From contig JAFXQB010000024.1 in assembly GCA_017527435.1 (NCBI GenBank), forward strand, positions 1 to 34,576: a DNA stretch of 34,576 nt, read 5' to 3'. A program made the position numbers and the translations under genes. Below, one piece after another: positions 29,701-34,576 of this stretch; position 1 is the first letter of the stretch; every line of letters begins with the position of its first letter. Source of the stretch: Salinivirgaceae bacterium. GTDB lineage: Bacteria > Bacteroidota > Bacteroidia > Bacteroidales > SZUA-534. A model generated the notes under the pieces. The model was given only the letters and a program-made list of their open reading frames with translations. It was not told where the DNA came from and did no database searches.

Positions 29701-31284
29701 TCAATCCTTCGTCACCGGCGGATAATCAACATTGAAGTGCAGGCCGCGGCTCTCTTTGCGCTCAATGGCCTGACGGGTAACCAGATAACCCACGTTTATC
29801 ATATTGCGCAACTCGCAGATGTCGCGGGTGGCTTTGACGCGCTTGAAAAGGTCTTCGGTCTCTTCGTAGAGCAGGTCAAGGCGGTCCCAGGCGCGCTTTA
29901 GGCGCAGGTTGCTGCGGACAATGCCCACGTAGGTGCTCATAATCTGTCCCACTTCCTTAACGTCTTGAGCGATAAGCACTTTCTCTTCATTGGTCATCGT
30001 GCCTTCGTCGTTCCATTCGGGAATCCGCTCGTTGAACGAGTACTCATCAATATGCTGCAGACTGTGCTTCGCGGCAGCGTCGGCATAAACAACGGCTTCA
30101 ATCAACGAGTTGGAAGCCAAACGGTTACCGCCGTGCAGACCTGTGCACGAGCACTCGCCCACGGCATACAGGCGGCGGATGCTTGAGCAGGCGTTCAAAT
30201 CGACCTTGATTCCGCCGCACATATAGTGGGCGCAAGGCGCAACGGGGATGTACTGCTTGGTTATGTCGATGCCGATGCTCAGGCACTTGGCGTAGATGTT
30301 CGGGAAGTGGTGCTTGGTCTCTTCGGGGTCCTTGTGCGTGACGTCAAGGCAGACGTGGTCGAGGCCATGGATTTTCATCTCTTTGTCGATGGCGCGGGCC
30401 ACAATGTCGCGCGGTGCAAGGCTCAGGCGCTCGTCGTACTTGTGCATAAACTCTTCGCCGTTGGGCAGACGCAGAATGCCGCCGTAGCCGCGCATCGCTT
30501 CGGTGATAAGGTAGGCGGGATGCGTCTCGCCAGGATGGAAGAGCGCCGTGGGGTGAAACTGCACAAACTCCATATCCTGCACCGTTCCCTTGGCGCGATA
30601 GACCATTGCAATGCCGTCGCCCGTAGCGATGTTTGGGTTGGTGGTGGTGGCGTAGATTGAGCCGATGCCGCCAGTGGCCATCAGCGTGACGCGCGACAGA
30701 TAAGTATCGATTTTATTGGTTTCGGGATTCAGAATGTAGGCCCCGAAGCACTCGATATCGGGTGTGCGGCGCGTGACTTCAACGCCCAGATGGTGCTGCG
30801 TGATAATCTCCACAGCAAAGTGATTTTCAAGCACATCGATGTTCGGATTCCGACGGACGGCTTCCATCAGCCCGCGCTGAATCTCGGCGCCCGTATCATC
30901 GGCGTGGTGAAGGATTCGGAATTCAGAATGTCCACCTTCGCGATGAAGGTCGAACTCACCGTTGTCGGTGCGGTCGAAGTTGACGCCCCATTTCACAAGT
31001 TCGGCAATCTGCGAAGGTGCGTTGCGCACCACCTGCTCCACGGCCTTACGGTCGCTCAAATGGTCGCCGGCAATCATTGTGTCTTCAATGTGCTTATCGA
31101 AATCGTCAACCTTAAGGTTGGTGACCGATGCAATGCCACCTTGTGCCTTGGCCGTGTTGGCTTCGGCCAGAGTTGTCTTGCAAACCATTGCCACGCGGCC
31201 CTTGCCTGCGTTGGCCACTTTCAGCGCGTAACTCATTCCGGCCACGCCCGAACCAATTACCAGAAAATCGTATCGTTTTATCAC
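29701..31284 (-). CDS. nadB: L-aspartate oxidase
   Basis: 527 aa flavoprotein. FAD-binding GSGVAG (residues 11-16), AQGGIASV near residue 50 and HREGGHSEFRILH are diagnostic of NadB, and ECSCTGLHGGNRLASNSLIEAVV closes the FAD domain. It oxidises aspartate to iminoaspartate, the first step of de novo NAD synthesis. It starts with GTG (31284) immediately before IKRYDFLVIG, with a -7 box 24-31 nt upstream. nadA and nadC are not next to it here. Because aspartate is also the asnB substrate, both draw on the same pool. Confidence 0.95.
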   Translation of the reverse strand: MIKRYDFLVIGSGVAGMSYALKVANAGKGRVAMVCKTTLAEANTAKAQGGIASVTNLKVDDFDKHIEDTMIAGDHLSDRKAVEQVVRNAPSQIAELVKWGVNFDRTDNGEFDLHREGGHSEFRILHHADDTGAEIQRGLMEAVRRNPNIDVLENHFAVEIITQHHLGVEVTRRTPDIECFGAYILNPETNKIDTYLSRVTLMATGGIGSIYATTTNPNIATGDGIAMVYRAKGTVQDMEFVQFHPTALFHPGETHPAYLITEAMRGYGGILRLPNGEEFMHKYDERLSLAPRDIVARAIDKEMKIHGLDHVCLDVTHKDPEETKHHFPNIYAKCLSIGIDITKQYIPVAPCAHYMCGGIKVDLNACSSIRRLYAVGECSCTGLHGGNRLASNSLIEAVVYADAAAKHSLQHIDEYSFNERIPEWNDEGTMTNEEKVLIAQDVKEVGQIMSTYVGIVRSNLRLKRAWDRLDLLYEETEDLFKRVKATRDICELRNMINVGYLVTRQAIERKESRGLHFNVDYPPVTKD

Positions 31285-31307
31285 TTCTGTAAGTTTGATA
31301 ACGGCGG

Positions 31308-31315
31308 CAAAAATA
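31308..31315 (-). promoter_or_regulatory. nadB promoter -7 box
   Basis: Minus strand TATTTTTG, a full match to TAnnTTTG, just before the GTG start. Confidence 0.6.
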
Positions 31316-31439
31316 GAGAATTATTATGATGTAGGATTTAGAATTTAGGAATTAGAATGTTACGTATGTGGTGTTGATTGTTGACACAAGGCACCATATA
31401 CTCTATTCGCACTACTTTGACCTGAAGACTGCAGTTTCA

Positions 31440-31997
31440 TCATCCTTTCCGCCCCACCACCTTGTCCGGGTTGCGGTTTACAAAGTCGGCCCACGATTTG
31501 CAGGCTTTGGTGTTTGTGGTTGGAACCTTTTGGTAAAAATGGCACACAGCAGCGGCCAGACCATCGGTTGCATCAAGATTTTTGGGCAGCTCGGCAAAAC
31601 TGAACATCTTCTGTAGAATGCCTGCCACCTGCTCTTTCGATGCATCACCGGTGCCGGTTATGGCAAGTTTGATTTTGCGCGGTGCGTATTCGGTAATCGG
31701 AATCTGGCGGGCAATAACGGCGGCAATGGCCACCCCCTGCGCTCGTCCAAGTTTGAGCATCGACTGCACGTTTTGCCCGAAAAACGGTGCTTCAATGGCG
31801 CACTCATCGGGCAGAAACTCTTCTATCAGCCATGTAACACGTTTGTGAATGGCGGCCAGCTTCTCGTACGGGTCGGTTATCTTGTTGAGCATAATCACCC
31901 CCATGGTTTCCAGCTTAGGCTTGCTGCCATCAGCCGAAATTACGCCGTAACCCATTATGTTTGTTCCGGGGTCGATGCCCAAAATCTTGCGTTCCAT
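31440..31997 (-). CDS. ruvC: Holliday junction resolvase RuvC
   Basis: 185 aa. [15 protein letters not shown] gives the first catalytic Asp (Asp9), [23 protein letters not shown] the catalytic Glu, and [12 protein letters not shown] the C-terminal acidic residue. It cleaves Holliday junctions with RuvAB during recombination. A longer frame uses a TTG codon at 32009; the ATG at 31997 gives the normal N-terminus. dusB lies 37 nt upstream on the same strand and may share a transcript. Confidence 0.94.
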   Translation of the reverse strand: MERKILGIDPGTNIMGYGVISADGSKPKLETMGVIMLNKITDPYEKLAAIHKRVTWLIEEFLPDECAIEAPFFGQNVQSMLKLGRAQGVAIAAVIARQIPITEYAPRKIKLAITGTGDASKEQVAGILQKMFSFAELPKNLDATDGLAAAVCHFYQKVPTTNTKACKSWADFVNRNPDKVVGRKG

Positions 31998-32034
31998 AGC
32001 TCTGTTCAAAACTCACAATAATAAGCAAAATCGT

Positions 32035-33015
32035 CTAAAAATCAGCCCATCGCACTGCAATCTCGTCAAGGATTTGCATAATCACAGCCGGGTCTTTCTC
32101 GGTGACAAGGCGGATGCGGGTGTCTTTGAAGTCGGGCAAGGCCTTGAAGTAGTTCGACAGGTGCTGACGCAACTCGAAAACGCCCACGTAGTCGCCCTTC
32201 CAGTCGAGCGAGTATTGCAGATGGCGCTTCACCAACTCAACCTTCTGCGGAATGGTGGGATTGGGCAGCAGCTCGCCGGTTTGCAGATAGTGCTTTGTGC
32301 GGCTGAAAATCCATGGATTGCCGATGGCGGCGCGGCCAATCATAATGCCGTCAACGCCGTAGCGGCTGAACATTTCGGCGGCCTTTTGCGGGCTGTCGAT
32401 GTCGCCGTTGCCGATGACCGGGATGTGCAGACGCGGATTGGCTTTCGTTTGTCCGATGAGCGTCCAGTCGGCTTCGCCTTTATACATTTGGCTTCGTGTG
32501 CGGCCGTGAATGGTAATAGCTTCAGCGCCAACATCCTGCAAGCGTTCGGCAAGTTCTACAATCGGCTTGTCGGTCTCGTCCCAGCCCAGGCGCGTTTTCA
32601 CCGTCACGGGCAGCTTCACGGCTTGAGCCACGCGGCGAGTAATCTCAATCATCAGCGGGATGTTCTGCAGAAGTCCGGCGCCGGCGCCCTTGCCCGCGAT
32701 TTTCTTCACCGGGCAGCCAAAGTTGATGTCAATCAGATCGGGGTGTGCCTGCTCAACACGCAGGGCGGCTTCAACCATCGCATCGGGGTCTTTGCCGTAG
32801 ATTTGAATGCCCACGGGGCGCTCGCTGTCGGCAATGTCGAGTTTGCGCAGACTCTTCTCGGCATCGCGAATGAGCCCGTCGGCCGACACAAATTCAGAGT
32901 ACATCAGGTCGGCGCCCTGTTCCTTGCACAGGCGGCGGAACGACGGGTCGCTGATGTCTTCCATCGGCGCAAACGCAACCGGTTTTTCACCCAAATCGAT
33001 GTCTCTGATTCGCAT
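32035..33015 (-). CDS. dusB: tRNA-dihydrouridine synthase B
   Basis: 326 aa. AFAPMEDISDPSFRRLC is the flavin-binding start, DINFGCPVKKI has the catalytic Cys101, and ITIHGRTRSQMYKG and IPVIGNGDI complete the TIM-barrel signature. It reduces uridine in the tRNA D-loop using FMN and NADPH. The frame is open to a GTG at 33045, but the ATG at 33015 fits family length. The CAU tRNA gene begins upstream on the same strand, ending about 53 nt before the dusB start, so the RNA and its modifying-enzyme gene may share a transcript. Confidence 0.93.
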   Translation of the reverse strand: MRIRDIDLGEKPVAFAPMEDISDPSFRRLCKEQGADLMYSEFVSADGLIRDAEKSLRKLDIADSERPVGIQIYGKDPDAMVEAALRVEQAHPDLIDINFGCPVKKIAGKGAGAGLLQNIPLMIEITRRVAQAVKLPVTVKTRLGWDETDKPIVELAERLQDVGAEAITIHGRTRSQMYKGEADWTLIGQTKANPRLHIPVIGNGDIDSPQKAAEMFSRYGVDGIMIGRAAIGNPWIFSRTKHYLQTGELLPNPTIPQKVELVKRHLQYSLDWKGDYVGVFELRQHLSNYFKALPDFKDTRIRLVTEKDPAVIMQILDEIAVRWADF

Positions 33016-33067
33016 ATCGGTACGCAATTTAAACAAAAAAAGCACTCACGCTTGTAAGTGCCTTTTG

Positions 33068-33142
33068 TGGACCCAGTTGGGCTTGAACCAACGACCCCCT
33101 GATTATGAGTCAGGTGCTGCTAACCAACTGAGCTATGGGTCC
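33068..33142 (-). tRNA. tRNA with CAU anticodon (Met or Ile2)
   Basis: The minus strand gives GGACCCA...TGGGTCC acceptor arms, an anticodon stem CCTGA/TCAGG around CTCATAA (anticodon CAT) and a T arm GTTGG-TTCAAGC-CCAAC. Discriminator A, no encoded CCA. The CTCATAA loop is shared by elongator Met and by Ile2 (read with lysidine), so identity is open. The D arm reads TTAGCAGC where TTAGAGC is usual, one base longer, which weakens one D-stem pair. Confidence 0.9.
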
Positions 33143-33296
33143 AAAATTTTCCCATTTTTTGGGACTGCAATATTACACAATGGTTTTCGATTTAGCAATT
33201 GCCGTTGTTAAAAAATCAGATTTTTGCAAGAATATTGATTGTCAACAACTAATGTCCGATGGTCAATTTTCGGTGTCACTGATGCACCCAAATATC

Positions 33297-33304
33297 TATA
33301 TTTG
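33297..33304 (+). promoter_or_regulatory. Promoter -7 box of the nucleotide-sugar operon
   Basis: TATATTTG, a full match, 44-51 nt before the epimerase ATG at 33348. 33143-33296 has no other supported feature. Confidence 0.6.
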
Positions 33305-33347
33305 TCGGTTGGCTTAGCGCATTTGGCGCGGCCGCTTTTGATTGACG

Positions 33348-34322
33348 ATGAGTAAGATTTTAGTAACCGGCGGAGCGGGATTTATAGGCTCGAATTTGTG
33401 CGAGGCGCTGCTAGAGCGCGGCGACGAGGTTGTCTGTCTCGACAACTTCTCGACGGGCCACATTGAGAACATCAACCCGCTGCTCGAACGTTTTCCTGAC
33501 CGTTTCAGCCTGATTGTTGGCGACATACGCAATCCTGAAGACTGCAAAACCGCCGTCAGCGGTGCTGACTATGTGCTGCACGAGGCCGCCTTGGGTTCTG
33601 TGCCGCGCTCGATTAAGGACCCCGCCACAACCAACGCGGTGAATATCAGCGGATTTCTGAATATGCTCATCGCCGCCCGCGACGCCAAGGTGAAGCGCTT
33701 CATTTTTGCCGCAAGTTCGTCAACTTACGGCGATTCAGCCACTCTGCCAAAGGTTGAGGATGTGATTGGCCGACCATTGTCGCCATACGCTATCACAAAG
33801 TATGTCAACGAATTGTATGCCGATGTTTTCGCACGGACATACGGCATTGAGTACATCGGCTTGCGCTATTTCAACGTTTTTGGCCGCCGTCAGGACCCGA
33901 ATGGTGCCTACGCTGCAGTTATTCCGTTGTTTGTCAAGAAGTTGATTGCTCACGAGCAGCCCACCATCAACGGCACAGGCGACTACAGTCGCGACTTTAC
34001 CTACATCGACAACGTGGTGAAAATGAATCTGTTGGCAATACAAACCGACAATCCGCAAGCCGTGAATCAGATTTACAACACTGCTTGCGGCGAGCGAACA
34101 ACGCTGAATCAATTATTTGATTATCTGCGAGAAAACTTATCGGCTTACGATGCGGGAATCGCCAAAATCGAACCAATCTATGGTCCGAATCGTGCGGGCG
34201 ACATTCCGCATTCGCTGGCAAGCATCGAAAAGGCGAAAAAATTGCTTGGATATGAGCCAGCATTTTTCTTCAAAGCGGGCTTAAAAGAAGCAACTAATTG
34301 GTATTGGAATAATTTGAAATAA
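33348..34322 (+). CDS. NAD-dependent epimerase, UDP-GlcNAc 4-epimerase (WbpP/TviC-like)
   Basis: 324 aa extended SDR. TGGAGFIGSN binds NAD, AASSSTYGD supplies the catalytic Ser/Thr and SPYAITKY the Tyr-x3-Lys pair; LRYFNVFGRRQDPNGAYAAVIP is typical of WbpP/TviC-like epimerases of N-acetylated UDP sugars. The ATG at 33348 is chosen over the TTG at 33342. A nucleotide-sugar dehydrogenase starts 8 bp after the stop, as in WbpO-WbpP and TviB-TviC pairs, pointing to synthesis of a UDP-N-acetylhexosaminuronic acid for capsule or O-polysaccharide. Confidence 0.88.
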   Translation: MSKILVTGGAGFIGSNLCEALLERGDEVVCLDNFSTGHIENINPLLERFPDRFSLIVGDIRNPEDCKTAVSGADYVLHEAALGSVPRSIKDPATTNAVNISGFLNMLIAARDAKVKRFIFAASSSTYGDSATLPKVEDVIGRPLSPYAITKYVNELYADVFARTYGIEYIGLRYFNVFGRRQDPNGAYAAVIPLFVKKLIAHEQPTINGTGDYSRDFTYIDNVVKMNLLAIQTDNPQAVNQIYNTACGERTTLNQLFDYLRENLSAYDAGIAKIEPIYGPNRAGDIPHSLASIEKAKKLLGYEPAFFFKAGLKEATNWYWNNLK

Positions 34323-34329
34323 TAACTAT

Positions 34330-34576
34330 ATGAGCAAGATAAAAATATGCGTGGTTGGATTAGGGTACGTCGGGCTTCCGCTCGCCCGCTTATTTTCAAC
34401 AAAATACCCAACTGTCGGTTTCGATATGAATCAGACGCGTGTTGATGCTTTGATGCAGGGCCACGACGCCACGCTCGAGGTGAGCGACGAACTGCTGCAG
34501 GCGGCTTTGAAGGGCGGGTTCCGCTGCACGTCGGACATTGAGCAGATACGCGACTGCAATTTCTACGTTGTGGCCG
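34330..34576 (+). CDS. UDP-N-acetylhexosamine dehydrogenase, 5' part only
   Basis: 82 codons up to the window edge. IKICVVGLGYVGLPLARLFS is the NAD-binding start of the UDP-glucose/GDP-mannose dehydrogenase family, followed by GFDMNQTRVDALMQGHDATLEV, closest in feel to WbpO/TviB/WbpA. It oxidises carbon 6 of a UDP-N-acetyl sugar to the acid. It sits 8 bp after the epimerase, and more polysaccharide genes probably continue beyond the window. Confidence 0.88.
   Translation, partial: MSKIKICVVGLGYVGLPLARLFSTKYPTVGFDMNQTRVDALMQGHDATLEVSDELLQAALKGGFRCTSDIEQIRDCNFYVVA

Overview
The window reads as a chromosomal segment of a Bacteroidota organism, most likely of the order Bacteroidales. The evidence is the repeated Bacteroidetes-type -7 box (TAnnTTTG) just upstream of many genes, weak Shine-Dalgarno signals, a T9SS-like sorting tail on a BspA-type leucine-rich repeat protein, a DUF2851 gene and the Bacteroides-like grouping of a Gcw_chp-type outer-membrane protein, a P-II protein and an Amt. 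Genus cannot be fixed by eye.

Layout. 1-856 is gene-poor and repeat-rich (a 90-bp direct duplication, a 21-bp tandem repeat, a MITE-like element with inverted ends). 857-4341 holds hemW and a divergent pair of exported proteins of unknown function. 4342-7578 is a first nitrogen unit: promoter, N-rich leader peptide, terminator, outer-membrane protein, P-II, Amt. 7650-11602 is an inserted defence segment: an MNT/HEPN toxin-antitoxin pair with a frameshifted HEPN gene, then an MboI/DpnII-like (GATC) restriction-modification operon. 11603-15310 is a second nitrogen unit with the same design: promoter, Asn-rich leader peptide, terminator, Amt, asparagine synthetase B. Then come metK behind a SAM-II-like riboswitch, a CE15 esterase lipoprotein, a phosphohexomutase, two exported proteins of unknown function, greA-HIT, a fic remnant, a 941-aa LRR surface protein, a second copy of the multi-hairpin repeat, a polyprenyl synthase and a LytS-like kinase, and on the minus strand DUF2851, nadB, ruvC, dusB and a CAU tRNA. 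The window ends in a nucleotide-sugar locus (epimerase, truncated dehydrogenase).

The most interesting system is the pair of matched leader regions in front of the two nitrogen units. Each has a near-identical promoter block, a 39-41 codon ORF rich in Asn (plus Gln, Arg and Lys in the first), a segment at the ORF's 3' end (AACCAGCC / AACCAGTC) that can pair with the 5' arm of the following intrinsic terminator (GGCTGG...CCAGCC plus a T run), and then the structural genes. The geometry fits transcription attenuation by a stalled ribosome: slow translation of the N-rich codons would free the antiterminator segment and let RNA polymerase reach the ammonium-uptake and asparagine-synthesis genes. 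The Asn-richest leader (15 Asn of 41 residues) sits before the amt-asnB operon.

A second window-wide signal is near absence of GATC: seven sites found by eye in 34.6 kb, where on the order of 100 or more would be expected by chance. This matches long exposure to the GATC-type restriction system encoded here. All functions are read from sequence motifs; no searches or folding programs were run.
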